Assembly (NCBI RefSeq): GCF_014207955.1
Contig: NZ_JACHLK010000028.1
Location: 1-40,826, forward strand
DNA: 40,826 nucleotides
Reading direction: 5' to 3'
Source: Acidovorax soli
GTDB lineage: Bacteria > Pseudomonadota > Gammaproteobacteria > Burkholderiales > Burkholderiaceae_C
Shown here: positions 13,218 to 21,059 of the stretch, piece after piece
How the letters are laid out: each line of letters opens with the position of its first letter
How positions within the stretch are numbered: the first letter of the stretch is position 1
Notes under the pieces: model-generated
What the model was told of the DNA's origin: nothing
The model's input: only the letters and a program-made list of their open reading frames with translations
The model's database searches: none
Translations under genes and position numbers: made by a program

Positions 13218-13700
13218 ATGTCCGATGCACAGCACAACCCCTACGAAGACGCCACGGCGGCCTATGACCGGGGGCACCTGAACAAGGCCTTCCAGGGCTT
13301 TCTGGCGGGGGCGCAGGCGGGCGATGTGGACTGCATGGCCATGGTGGCGGTGATGTACGGCGCGGGCGAGGGCGTGCGCATCGACCTGGCGCAATCCATC
13401 GAATGGGACAAGAAGGCCATTGCCGCAGGCAGCGAGCTGGCGTTTTTGAACATCGGCATCAGCTACCGCTGCATGGGCGACATGGTGAGCGCCAAGCGCT
13501 GGTTCCTGCGCGCGCTGGACGCGGGCGATGCCGAGGCCGCGCTGCAACTGGCCAAGCTCTACATGGTGAGCGAGCTGGAAGCGGACACGGTGCGCAAATA
13601 CCTGCAGATGGCCCTGGACAGCGCCAAGGCGCTGGACGAGACGAAGCTGGAGGCCCGGCAACTGCTGGCCCTGGGCGCGGCGCAGCCCGGCAAGCGCTAA
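13218..13700 (+). CDS. Sel1-like repeat protein
   Basis: 160 residues, cytosolic, no signal peptide. AGGAAGG lies about 7 bases before ATG 13218. An in-frame upstream TTG lies inside the binding-site region and was rejected. Residues 30-130 contain about three Sel1/TPR-type helical repeats with the alternating A-x-x-G and W-x-x-x-A pattern (G-D-V-D-C-M-A-M-V-A, W-D-K-K-A-I-A-A-G-S, W-F-L-R-A-L-D-A-G-D). Such repeats bind partner proteins. An unusual pyrimidine-only tract (13168-13201) lies directly upstream in the leader. No partner is obvious nearby. Confidence 0.78.
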   Translation: MSDAQHNPYEDATAAYDRGHLNKAFQGFLAGAQAGDVDCMAMVAVMYGAGEGVRIDLAQSIEWDKKAIAAGSELAFLNIGISYRCMGDMVSAKRWFLRALDAGDAEAALQLAKLYMVSELEADTVRKYLQMALDSAKALDETKLEARQLLALGAAQPGKR

Positions 13701-13782
13701 GGGCCTGGCCGGCGGGGCACGAACCCGGACAGGCCGACGGCCCCCCGTCCTACGAGCCGGGTGTTGGGGGCCTTCGTATTCC

Positions 13783-13810
13783 CTGTGACGGCAATTGGCC
13801 GTTGTCACAG
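13783..13810 (+). promoter_or_regulatory. Leader stem-loop abutting the lipoprotein ribosome site
   Basis: CTGTGAC (13783-13789) pairs with GTCACAG (13804-13810), and GGC with GCC inside, leaving a two-base bulge. The last base of the stem is followed by AGGAG, the ribosome site of the gene at 13823, so the hairpin could modulate translation or mRNA stability. Confidence 0.45.
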
Positions 13811-13822
13811 AGGAGATATTCC

Positions 13823-14158
13823 ATGTCGAACCAAGCCATCCAACGCAAGATTCCTGCCCTTCGCCAGCTTGTGGCCGTGCCGCTGATCGCGGTTGCCGCG
13901 CTGGGGCTGTCCGCCTGCGACAGCATGGGCTCCAAGTCGGGTTCGGGCAAGCCCATGTCCAGCATGGGCAGCGGCGGCAGCACCACCGGTGCCTCCAGCA
14001 GCGCAACCGGCATGACCGGGCCTGCGGGCACCAGCCCTTCGTCCAGCGGCAGCGGCACGGGCAATTCGGGCACGGGCGGTGCCGCAGGCCCTGGCGGCAC
14101 GGGGGGCGCTGCGCCCGGTGCGGCGGGTGCGCCGGGCGGCAGCGGGGGCTCGCGCTGA
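13823..14158 (+). CDS. Small Gly/Ser-rich lipoprotein
   Basis: 111 residues with AGGAG before the ATG. A lipoprotein signal peptide ends in the lipobox L-S-A-C, with the lipidated Cys at residue 32 followed by Asp33. Asp at +2 classically favours inner-membrane retention in E. coli, though the rule is less reliable elsewhere. The whole mature part is low complexity: Gly, Ser, Thr, Ala and Pro with almost no hydrophobic residues, so it is probably a disordered spacer. Function unknown. It converges with the TonB receptor gene. Confidence 0.7.
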   Translation: MSNQAIQRKIPALRQLVAVPLIAVAALGLSACDSMGSKSGSGKPMSSMGSGGSTTGASSSATGMTGPAGTSPSSSGSGTGNSGTGGAAGPGGTGGAAPGAAGAPGGSGGSR

Positions 14159-14203
14159 CCGGGTGGCGCGGCCCCAGGGCGGGGCGCGGCCCCCGCGCAG
14201 CAC

Positions 14204-16678
14204 TCAGAACCCCACGGTGGCCGAGAGTGCCAGCGTGCGCGGGGCCCCCACCGACAGTGCACCCAGCCCGGGTGATGCGGCGGCCCAGTAGCTCTTGTCG
14301 GCCACGTTGGTCATGCGCGCACGCAGAACCAGGGGCAGGCCGCCCATCTTCGTGCGGTAGCCCACGCCCAGGTCCAGGCGCGACCACGCAGGAATGCGCA
14401 GCGTATTGGCGGCATTCACGTACTGAGCGCCGGTGTGCACGGCACCGGCCGACAGCGTGAGGCCGGGGGCAAAGGCCGGGTCCCATTCGAGCCCCAGGTT
14501 GATCTGCGTGCGTGGCGAGCCGACGGCCGTCTTGCCCTGGTTGGTGCCGCCCGCGGTGCGCGCCAGCACGGCGTCCAGCAGCATCACGCCGCCCTGCAGG
14601 CGCACGCCCCGCGCCAGCTCGCCAAAGCCGCTCAGCTCCACGCCCCGGTTGCGCTGCTCGCCGTCCACGCCGAAGCTGGGCAGCCCGCCGTTGGCGCCCG
14701 GCGTGGAGAAGGCGCTGGGCTGCGTCATCTGGAACAGGCCCAGCGTGGTGGTGAACTGACCGGTGTCCAGCTTGGCCCCCACCTCGTACTGGCGCGTGAC
14801 GTAGGGTGCGAATACCTCGCCCGCATTGGTGGTGCCGGTGGGGGCCGTGGGGCCCTGGCTCAGCCCCTCGATGTAGTTGGCATACAGCGAGAGGTGGGAC
14901 AGCGGCTTGACCAGCAGCGCGATGGCCGGCGTGGTGGCGCTGCGCCCGTAGGTGGAGTTGCGCACGCTGGGCACCTGGCCGTTGTAGCCGTCGGCCACCA
15001 CCCGCTGAAAGCGCACCCCGAGCGTGAGCTGCAGCCTCTCGTCCAGGAAGGACAGGGTGTCGGCCACCGCGATGCCCGAGAGCCGCTGCTTGCTGAGCAG
15101 CCGGGGCTCTGTGTCGTAGCCCGACAGGTCGGGCGGCGCGAGCGGGGTGGGCTGGTAGAGGTTGGAGTTGGGGGTGCTGACGGTGTGCGTGAGGTTCAGG
15201 CGCTCCTGCCATAGCATGCTGGCGCTGGCGCTCAACTGGTGGTGCACGGCGCCGGTGGCGAAGTGGGCGCGCAGGCCGGCCTCGGCCGTCTGGTTGTCCA
15301 CGTCGTCGAAGAAGTTCAGGTTGCGTTCCGTGAAGTTGCCGTTTGCGTCCGTGAGGGTGGGAATGCTCACCAGCAGGTCGGTGGGGTTCTTGCGAAAGCC
15401 GACTGCGGCATAGGCCGTGGTGCGGGGCGACAGGTCCACCTCGCCGCGCAGCATGCCGTGCACCGAGCTCAGCTCCACAAAGCCCCAGGGCTGGGCGAAG
15501 TTGGCGCCGGCGCGCGGTGCGTCGGGCACGCGCGTGAGCCCGGCGCCGATGGCGGCGGGCCGCATCGAGGCCTCGGTGCGGCGGTCCAGGTAGCCCAGGT
15601 CGGCGCCCAGGCGCACGCCCGGGCTGCGGTAGTCCAGGCCCGCGCTCAGGCTGCGCACGTCGGCGTGCTGGCGGTCGGTGGCGGTGCCGCCCTGGCCGGC
15701 CATGGCGTTCAGGCGCAGGCCCAGCGCCTGGTCGGGGCCGAAGCGGCGCCCCAGGTCGAGGTGGCCCGCGAAGTAGCCGCCGGATTCGTAGCTGGCCGTG
15801 ATCTGCGAGAGCGGCGCGTCGCCCGCGCGCTTGGGCACCAGGTTGATCACGCCGCCCAGCGAGCCGCTGGGCGAGACGCCGTTGAGCAGCGCGCTCACGC
15901 CCCGGAACACCTCCACGCGCTCGATGCTTTCGATAGGGATGTAGGTGCGCGGCGCAATGCCGAACAGGCCGCCGAACGCCACGTCGCCCGCGTTCACCTG
16001 GAAGCCGCGCAGGATGAAGTTGTCGCTGTAGCCGCCGCGCGAAGACCAGTCGCTGCGGATCGAGGCCTCATTGGCCAGCACGTCGGCCAGCGACTTGGCC
16101 TGCTGGTCCTGGATGATCTGCGCGGTGTAGGCGCTGACGGAGAACGGTGTCTCCATCAGGCTGCGGTTGCCCAGCATGCCGATCTGCGCGCCGCGCGCGA
16201 GCTGGCCGCCCGGCGCGGGGGCGGGCAGTTCGTGGGGCGCGGGCTCGGTGCTGGCGGCAACGGTCACCGTGGCCAGTGTGGCGGTGCCCGCTGCGGGGGC
16301 GGCCAGCACCGTGACGGCAGAGGTGCCGCTGCGCACGAAGCGCAGGCCGCTGCCCGCCAGCACGCGTTCGAGCGCCTGCGGCAGGGTCATGCTGCCCTGG
16401 AGCGCGGGCGCGGTCTTGCCCTCCAGCAGCGCGCCTTCACCCCCGATGGACGTGCCGAAGCGGCGCGACAGCGCCGCCAGCGTGGCGGGCAGGGGCTGCG
16501 CAGGCAGGGCCAGCGCGGCCGGGGTGGTCCAGGCGCTACCGCCAGGGTCCTGGGCCTGGGCCAGGCCGGGGGCGGCGAGCGTCCAGGCGGCGCAGGCCAG
16601 TGCCACGGCGGCAAGGCGGGTGGGGCGGGTAGGGGCGGCGTGGCGGCGGGCGGAATGCGGGTTCATGTCCATGCTCAT
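14204..16678 (-). CDS. TonB-dependent siderophore receptor with signalling domain (system 1)
   Basis: 824 residues, an outer-membrane transporter. Signal peptide about 1-41 (ending A-Q-A-Q). An STN/secretin-like domain (about residues 55-110: L-P-A-Q-P-L-P-A-T-L-A-A-L-S, then L-P-Q-A-L-E-R-V-L) would signal to FecR. A plug (about 160-270) has R-G-F-Q-V-N-A and I-E-R-V-E-V-F-R-G. A 22-strand barrel ends in the C-terminal Phe expected for outer-membrane assembly. It probably imports a ferric siderophore with TonB/ExbBD energy. ATG 16678 was chosen with a weak AAAGG site. It is the last gene after sigma and FecR on the same strand and carries an ECF-type promoter of its own. Confidence 0.88.
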   Translation of the reverse strand: MSMDMNPHSARRHAAPTRPTRLAAVALACAAWTLAAPGLAQAQDPGGSAWTTPAALALPAQPLPATLAALSRRFGTSIGGEGALLEGKTAPALQGSMTLPQALERVLAGSGLRFVRSGTSAVTVLAAPAAGTATLATVTVAASTEPAPHELPAPAPGGQLARGAQIGMLGNRSLMETPFSVSAYTAQIIQDQQAKSLADVLANEASIRSDWSSRGGYSDNFILRGFQVNAGDVAFGGLFGIAPRTYIPIESIERVEVFRGVSALLNGVSPSGSLGGVINLVPKRAGDAPLSQITASYESGGYFAGHLDLGRRFGPDQALGLRLNAMAGQGGTATDRQHADVRSLSAGLDYRSPGVRLGADLGYLDRRTEASMRPAAIGAGLTRVPDAPRAGANFAQPWGFVELSSVHGMLRGEVDLSPRTTAYAAVGFRKNPTDLLVSIPTLTDANGNFTERNLNFFDDVDNQTAEAGLRAHFATGAVHHQLSASASMLWQERLNLTHTVSTPNSNLYQPTPLAPPDLSGYDTEPRLLSKQRLSGIAVADTLSFLDERLQLTLGVRFQRVVADGYNGQVPSVRNSTYGRSATTPAIALLVKPLSHLSLYANYIEGLSQGPTAPTGTTNAGEVFAPYVTRQYEVGAKLDTGQFTTTLGLFQMTQPSAFSTPGANGGLPSFGVDGEQRNRGVELSGFGELARGVRLQGGVMLLDAVLARTAGGTNQGKTAVGSPRTQINLGLEWDPAFAPGLTLSAGAVHTGAQYVNAANTLRIPAWSRLDLGVGYRTKMGGLPLVLRARMTNVADKSYWAAASPGLGALSVGAPRTLALSATVGF

Positions 16679-16708
16679 GTTCGAAGGCCTTTCAAGGGGT
16701 TTCGAACA

Positions 16709-16747
16709 GAAGACAATCCAGCCGGGCCCAACCCCACAAAAATTTTT
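16709..16747 (-). promoter_or_regulatory. ECF (FecI-type) promoter of receptor 1
   Basis: On the minus strand, AAAAATTTTTGT is followed 21 bases later by GTCTTC. The block aligns without gaps to 26617-26655 before receptor 3, with 26 of 39 bases identical, including both ends. GTC-type -10 boxes are typical of iron-starvation ECF sigma factors. It lies 30 bases before the receptor start. Confidence 0.65.
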
Positions 16748-16785
16748 TGCGCCGATGTGGGGTGGGCCTGCGCTTGAACAGGTTC

Positions 16786-17853
16786 TTACCTGGGCAGCCG
16801 TGCAATCTCGACGCTGCCTTCGCGGCTGTTGGTGTGCTCGGCGCGCAGCGGCAGCATGAGGGCCAGCGCATCGAGGAAGGCCTGCGGGTCGCGCACCGCG
16901 TAGCGCCCCGTCACGCGCATGGCGTGCAGTTCGGGGTCGTCGGCCAGGCGCAGCGGCTTGCCCAGGTAGTCGTTCCAGCGCGCTGCCACTTCGGTCAGGC
17001 GCGCATTGCGGAACACCAGCCAGCCCTGCTTCCAGGCGCCCACGTCGGCCGGGTCCACACTGGCGCGCGGGCCCAGGCCCTGTGGCCCCGCTTCCACCGC
17101 CTCGCCGCGCAGCAGCTCGATGCCGGGCGGATCGTCCGCCTCCAGGGTCTGCACGGCCTGCCCGGCCTGTGCGCCAGCCCATACGGCCACGCGGCCCTGC
17201 GCCACCTGGACCTGCATGCGGCCGTCGCGTGCGGCCACGGTGAACACGGTGCCCAGCACGCGCACGCGCCCGAAGGGCGTTTGCACGAGGAAGGGGCGCT
17301 CGCTGTCGGGTGCCACGTCGAAGCGGGCCTCGCCGTGCGCCAGCTGCACCACGCGCTGGCCGCGGAACCAGCGGATCTGCACTGCCGTGTGCGCCGCCAG
17401 GTCCAGCTGGCTGCCATCGGGCAGGGTGTGCGACAGGGCTTGCGCGCGGCCGGTGCGCAGCGCCAGCTCGAAGGTGGGCTGGTGCCAGTACCAACGCCCG
17501 CCCAGGCCCAGCGCGGCCAGCAGGCCGGTGGCGCCCAGCAGGCCGACGGCGCGGCGCCGGCCCTGGCGCTGCTGGGCGGCCGAGGGTGGGGCGGCGCTGG
17601 TGGCGCGCAGGCCGCTGGCGTCGGTGGCGTTCCAGATGCGCTGGGCGGTGCCTGCGGCCTCGGCATGGGCGGGCAGGGCCTGGCGCCAGGCGGCCAGCTC
17701 GGCCTCGGCCGCGGCGGCCTCGTGCGCGGTGCCGCCGTGGATGCGGGCGATCAGCGTCAGCGCATGCGCCACCAGCTTGCGCGGGGCGCGGCGCTCGTCG
17801 GCGCGCAGCAGCGGCTCGGGCGCGCCGGGCGTGGGGTGGGGGTGGTGCTGCAT
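16786..17853 (-). CDS. FecR-family anti-sigma regulator (system 1)
   Basis: 355 residues, single-pass inner-membrane protein. The cytoplasmic N-terminal DUF4880-like domain (residues 25-75: A-x-x-x-L-A-A-W, A-A-G-T-A-Q-R-I-W) would hold the sigma factor. A membrane helix lies at about residues 101-121. The periplasmic FecR domain has the typical T-P-F-G-R-V-R-V-L-G-T-V-F (about 190-205). A C-terminal STN-like segment follows (W-N-D-Y-L-G-K-P-L). It transmits the signal from receptor 1 to the sigma factor. It starts 10 bases after the sigma gene, so the two form one unit. Confidence 0.87.
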   Translation of the reverse strand: MQHHPHPTPGAPEPLLRADERRAPRKLVAHALTLIARIHGGTAHEAAAAEAELAAWRQALPAHAEAAGTAQRIWNATDASGLRATSAAPPSAAQQRQGRRRAVGLLGATGLLAALGLGGRWYWHQPTFELALRTGRAQALSHTLPDGSQLDLAAHTAVQIRWFRGQRVVQLAHGEARFDVAPDSERPFLVQTPFGRVRVLGTVFTVAARDGRMQVQVAQGRVAVWAGAQAGQAVQTLEADDPPGIELLRGEAVEAGPQGLGPRASVDPADVGAWKQGWLVFRNARLTEVAARWNDYLGKPLRLADDPELHAMRVTGRYAVRDPQAFLDALALMLPLRAEHTNSREGSVEIARLPR

Positions 17854-17863
17854 GGCCTGTGGG

Positions 17864-18340
17864 TCAGTCTCTGGCGCTGGTGTAGCCGGCGCAATCGAGC
17901 AGGGCGCGCGTGATGTGCCGCTCGACTGCCTTGGTGCTGATTTCCATGTGCGCGGCGGTCTGCGCGTGGCTCATGCCGTGCACGCGCACCAGGATGAAGG
18001 CATCGCGCCGCTTGCGCGGCATGCGCTGCAGCAGCGCCAGCAGCCGGTGCAGTTGCTGGCGGGCGCTGACCTCGCGCTCCACCGAAGGAGCGCTGTCACA
18101 GTGCACCAGCGCCAGCGTGTCGAGCATGCGCACCTCTGCCGCGCGCCGCAGGGCCTGGTTGGTGAGGACGTTGCGGGCCGTCTGGTACAGCAGCGCGCGG
18201 GGCTCGAAGACCGGCTTGCCGGTGCTCTGCAGTGCCAGCACGCGGGAATAGGCCTCCTGCACGACGTCGGCCGCCGTGTCGCCGTTGCCGGCCCTGCGGG
18301 TGAAATACCGCAGCAATTCTCGATAGTAGCGCTCGGGCAC
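17864..18340 (-). CDS. FecI-type ECF sigma factor (system 1)
   Basis: 158 residues from a GTG preceded by GAGG at 7 bases. Region 2 (residues 10-75) includes A-A-D-V-V-Q-E-A-Y and an L-L-Y-Q-T-A-R-N-V-L helix. Region 4 (100-155) has R-M-P-R-K-R-R-D-A-F and the helix-turn-helix M-S-H-A-Q-T-A-A-H-M-E-I-S-T-K-A-V-E-R-H. This is the arrangement of iron-starvation sigma factors, which transcribe the cognate receptor gene when FecR is signalled. Upstream there is a GATAAT box but no clear Fur box. The second system's sigma gene has a very similar GTG start and binding-site layout. Confidence 0.88.
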   Translation of the reverse strand: MPERYYRELLRYFTRRAGNGDTAADVVQEAYSRVLALQSTGKPVFEPRALLYQTARNVLTNQALRRAAEVRMLDTLALVHCDSAPSVEREVSARQQLHRLLALLQRMPRKRRDAFILVRVHGMSHAQTAAHMEISTKAVERHITRALLDCAGYTSARD

Positions 18341-18591
18341 GGGACACCTCAGCCGGTGTGGACCAGGAACTCCCTTCGTGGCTGAGATGTGGCGGCGGCT
18401 GATCCAAAACGCGGGAGGCGTGCAGAAATTATCGCACGCGCCTGCGCCATGGCCGGGCTGGCCAAGGGGGCTGCGGCGCCGCCCGCCGCCCCGCTTCGTG
18501 CGGTGCATGACCTGTCAGGTAATCGACCCGCAGCAAGGCCTTGCCTACAGTGGACCCATCGCAACCCACCAAGCCACGAAGGAGATCCACC

Positions 18592-18933
18592 ATGACCGCA
18601 TACGCCATCGGCCTGCTCGAAGACCTGCAGTTCGGCCCCGACATCGTGAGCTACCTGCAGCGCATCGACGCCACGCTGGCGCCCTATGGCGGCGAGTTCC
18701 TGGTGCATGGCACGCGGCCCGAGCTGCGCGAAGGCAGCTTTGGCGGCGACTGCGTGGTGATCGCCTTCCCGAGCATGGAACAGGCGCGCGCCTGGTACGA
18801 CTCGGACGCCTATGCGCCGCTGATCCCGCTGCGCACGCAGCATTCGCGCTCCACGGTGTTCCTGTTGGAGGGGGTGAAGGAGCTGCCCTACCGCGCCGCG
18901 GGCCTGCTGGACAAGCTGGGCGTGGCGGCATAG
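18592..18933 (+). CDS. DUF1330 domain protein
   Basis: 113 residues with AAGGAG seven bases before the ATG. A small ferredoxin-like (dimeric alpha/beta barrel) protein: I-V-S-Y-L-Q-R-I-D, G-G-E-F-L-V-H-G, V-V-I-A-F-P-S-M-E-Q-A-R-A-W-Y-D-S, Y-A-P-L-I-P-L-R. These are the usual DUF1330 motifs. Members are thought to be small-molecule or stress-related enzymes, but the reaction is unknown. It is transcribed alone, divergent from the sigma gene of system 1. Confidence 0.82.
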   Translation: MTAYAIGLLEDLQFGPDIVSYLQRIDATLAPYGGEFLVHGTRPELREGSFGGDCVVIAFPSMEQARAWYDSDAYAPLIPLRTQHSRSTVFLLEGVKELPYRAAGLLDKLGVAA

Positions 18934-19144
18934 GCCTGTCCGTGCCGGTCGCGGGGGGAGAAGAGGAACCTTCGGCGTGGCCCAACCCGGCTGAAGTCCC
19001 CGTGCTTCGGCGGTGAAGCCGCAGGCCGCGATGTGGTCCCTGTGCCACAGACACCCGGCAAGCTGCATGGAATTGCCCTGCGGCCGTGGTGGGGATTTCT
19101 ACACTGCGGGCTTCCATCCATCGCCCCCCTGGAGCCCCGCCCGC

Positions 19145-20926
19145 ATGGCCATGACCACCACCTTGAACCGCAAGAACATGCCCCCACGGGGCTGGCTGGT
19201 GCTGGGGTTGTTTGCGCTGCCTTTCGCCGTGGTGGGGCTGGTGTTTCTGTTCGCAGCCATCGTGCCCACGCTGTACGACGGCTGGCGCATGCAGGCCTGG
19301 CGGCCGGTGCCGGCCACGCTGGTGGATGCGGCGCTGCAGACCTACCGCCCGGGCAAGGGCAAGGTGACGTACGGCGTGAGCGCCACATACCACTACACGC
19401 TGGGCGGTGTGCGCTACACGGGCACGCGGGCTGCCATCAACGCCGGGCCTGACGATGTGGCCCACTTCCAGTACAGCCTGGGCAAGCGGCTGGAGCGGGC
19501 GCACCAGGCGCGCGAGCCGGTGACGGCCTATGTGAACCCCGCCGACCCGGCACAGGCGGTGCTGGACCGCAGCATCCGCTGGCCGCTGCTGCGCCTGTGG
19601 TCCATTTTCGTGGTGACTTTTGGCGGTGTGGGCGTCGGCCTCATGGCCTGGGCCTGGCGCAACCACCGCCGGGGCAGCCGGGGCGAAGACCTGTACCCCG
19701 CCACGGCCGGCGGCCATGTGCAAGGCATCGCGCCCGAGGGGGGCGGCAGCGCTGGCCCCATCAGCAGCCTGCAGAAGCTGGAGACCCGTCTGCTCGCCGG
19801 CTTTGCCGTGGCGGCGCTGGGCATGAGCGTATGGCTGTGCCTGCAGGTGCTGCCCGGTGCCTGGCAGGGCCGGCCTGCGGCCGCCATCGTGCTGGTCTTT
19901 CCGCTCATCACCCTGGGGCTGCTGCGTGCGCTGTACAGGCGCCGGCGCATGCGCCTGCGCTTTGGCGATGCGCAGCTCGCTCTGAGCCTGCTGCCCGTGC
20001 GCCTGGGCGCGCCGTTCACGGCGCAGGTGGACATTCGCGCGCCATTGCGCCAGACCATGCGCTACAGCGCGCGCCTGCTGTGCCTGCGCAGCCGCAGCCT
20101 GCGCATGGGCGACGAGCGGCATGAGACCGAAGACCTGCAGTGGAGCGCCAGCGCGCGCGCCCAGGTGCATGCGCAAGGCCCGGGCACGGTGCGCCTGCGG
20201 TGGCGGCTGCAGGTGCCTGCGGGCCTGCCCACCAGCGATGAGCCCGGCGTGCACTGGCGCCTGGAGATCCTCGATGAGGACGATGCCCATGGCTACCGCG
20301 CGCAGTTCCGCGTGCCCGTGGTGGCGGGTGCCGGCGTGGCTGTGGCAGCGGGAGGCGATGGCACGCAGGCCCTGGTGGACGACGAGGGCCTGGTGCCCGG
20401 CACCGATCCGTTGGCCGGTGTGTGCCGGCTGCAGCCGCTGCCTGGCGGTGGCGTGCAGATCACGCAGCCTGCGGGGCGCATGTGGCGCGCGCAGCGCGTT
20501 GTCATCCTTACCGGGGCGCTCATCGGCGTGCCGCTGTTCCTGGCGCTCGCCGTGCTCGCACCGCTGCCGGTGCGCCTGGGCGCCAGCCTGGCCGCCGCGC
20601 TGCTGGTGGCCTGGGCCTTGTTCGCCGTGGGCAACCGGCGCACCAGCACGCTGAGCGCGCAGCAAGGCATCCGCATGGAACGGCAGCTGCTGGGCCTGCG
20701 CACCGCCTTCACCCAACGCCCCGCGGCCGATGTGCAGGGCCTGGCCATCCGCCTGGCCTACCGGCAAAGCCTGGGCAATGGCCCGGGCGAAGAGGTCTAC
20801 ACCTTGTACGCCCGGCTGCGCGGCGGCGGATCCATCACCCTGGCCGACAGCCTGAGCGGCAAGCCGGCCGCGCGCCAGGCGCTGCACGCGGCGGTGCGCC
20901 TGAGCGGCTACGGGCACTTGCAGTAA
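19145..20926 (+). CDS. DUF3592 family membrane protein
   Basis: 593 residues. A first membrane helix (about 17-42) is followed by an extracytoplasmic DUF3592 region (A-T-L-V-D-A-A-L, Y-H-Y-T-L-G-G-V-R-Y-T-G, V-N-P-A-D-P-A-Q-A-V-L). A second helix lies near residues 150-172. After a Gly-rich linker come two more helices (about 220-265), a long beta-rich domain (residues 270-440) and a final helix pair (455-500). Such duplicated DUF3592 proteins are inner-membrane proteins of unknown role. The start is ATG 19145 with a distant GGAG; ATG 19151 is equally possible. No promoter stands out in the 211 bases before it. Confidence 0.75.
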   Translation: MAMTTTLNRKNMPPRGWLVLGLFALPFAVVGLVFLFAAIVPTLYDGWRMQAWRPVPATLVDAALQTYRPGKGKVTYGVSATYHYTLGGVRYTGTRAAINAGPDDVAHFQYSLGKRLERAHQAREPVTAYVNPADPAQAVLDRSIRWPLLRLWSIFVVTFGGVGVGLMAWAWRNHRRGSRGEDLYPATAGGHVQGIAPEGGGSAGPISSLQKLETRLLAGFAVAALGMSVWLCLQVLPGAWQGRPAAAIVLVFPLITLGLLRALYRRRRMRLRFGDAQLALSLLPVRLGAPFTAQVDIRAPLRQTMRYSARLLCLRSRSLRMGDERHETEDLQWSASARAQVHAQGPGTVRLRWRLQVPAGLPTSDEPGVHWRLEILDEDDAHGYRAQFRVPVVAGAGVAVAAGGDGTQALVDDEGLVPGTDPLAGVCRLQPLPGGGVQITQPAGRMWRAQRVVILTGALIGVPLFLALAVLAPLPVRLGASLAAALLVAWALFAVGNRRTSTLSAQQGIRMERQLLGLRTAFTQRPAADVQGLAIRLAYRQSLGNGPGEEVYTLYARLRGGGSITLADSLSGKPAARQALHAAVRLSGYGHLQ

Positions 20927-21059
20927 CACATCGCCACAATTTCCCGCCCACCCGCGCGCGCGCTGGCCGCAAAGTTGGTGACACTGGGCGGCGGCCCGCC
21001 AGTCGCGGCGGATGCCCGTTGGCCCAACACACAAGCGACACCGGGAGGGATTCTTCACC

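Noticed and set aside
16664..16786. Receptor 1 frame extending to 17494 as a 1096-residue protein
   Set aside because: The extension lies opposite in frame to FecR, which has full domain structure; a signal peptide begins right after ATG 16678.
18338..18445. Possible Fur box before sigma factor 1 (GTGCGATAATTTCTGCAC)
   Set aside because: The outer GTGC/GCAC arms pair but the inner bases do not fit the Fur hexamer pattern; it may just hold a GATAAT -10 box.
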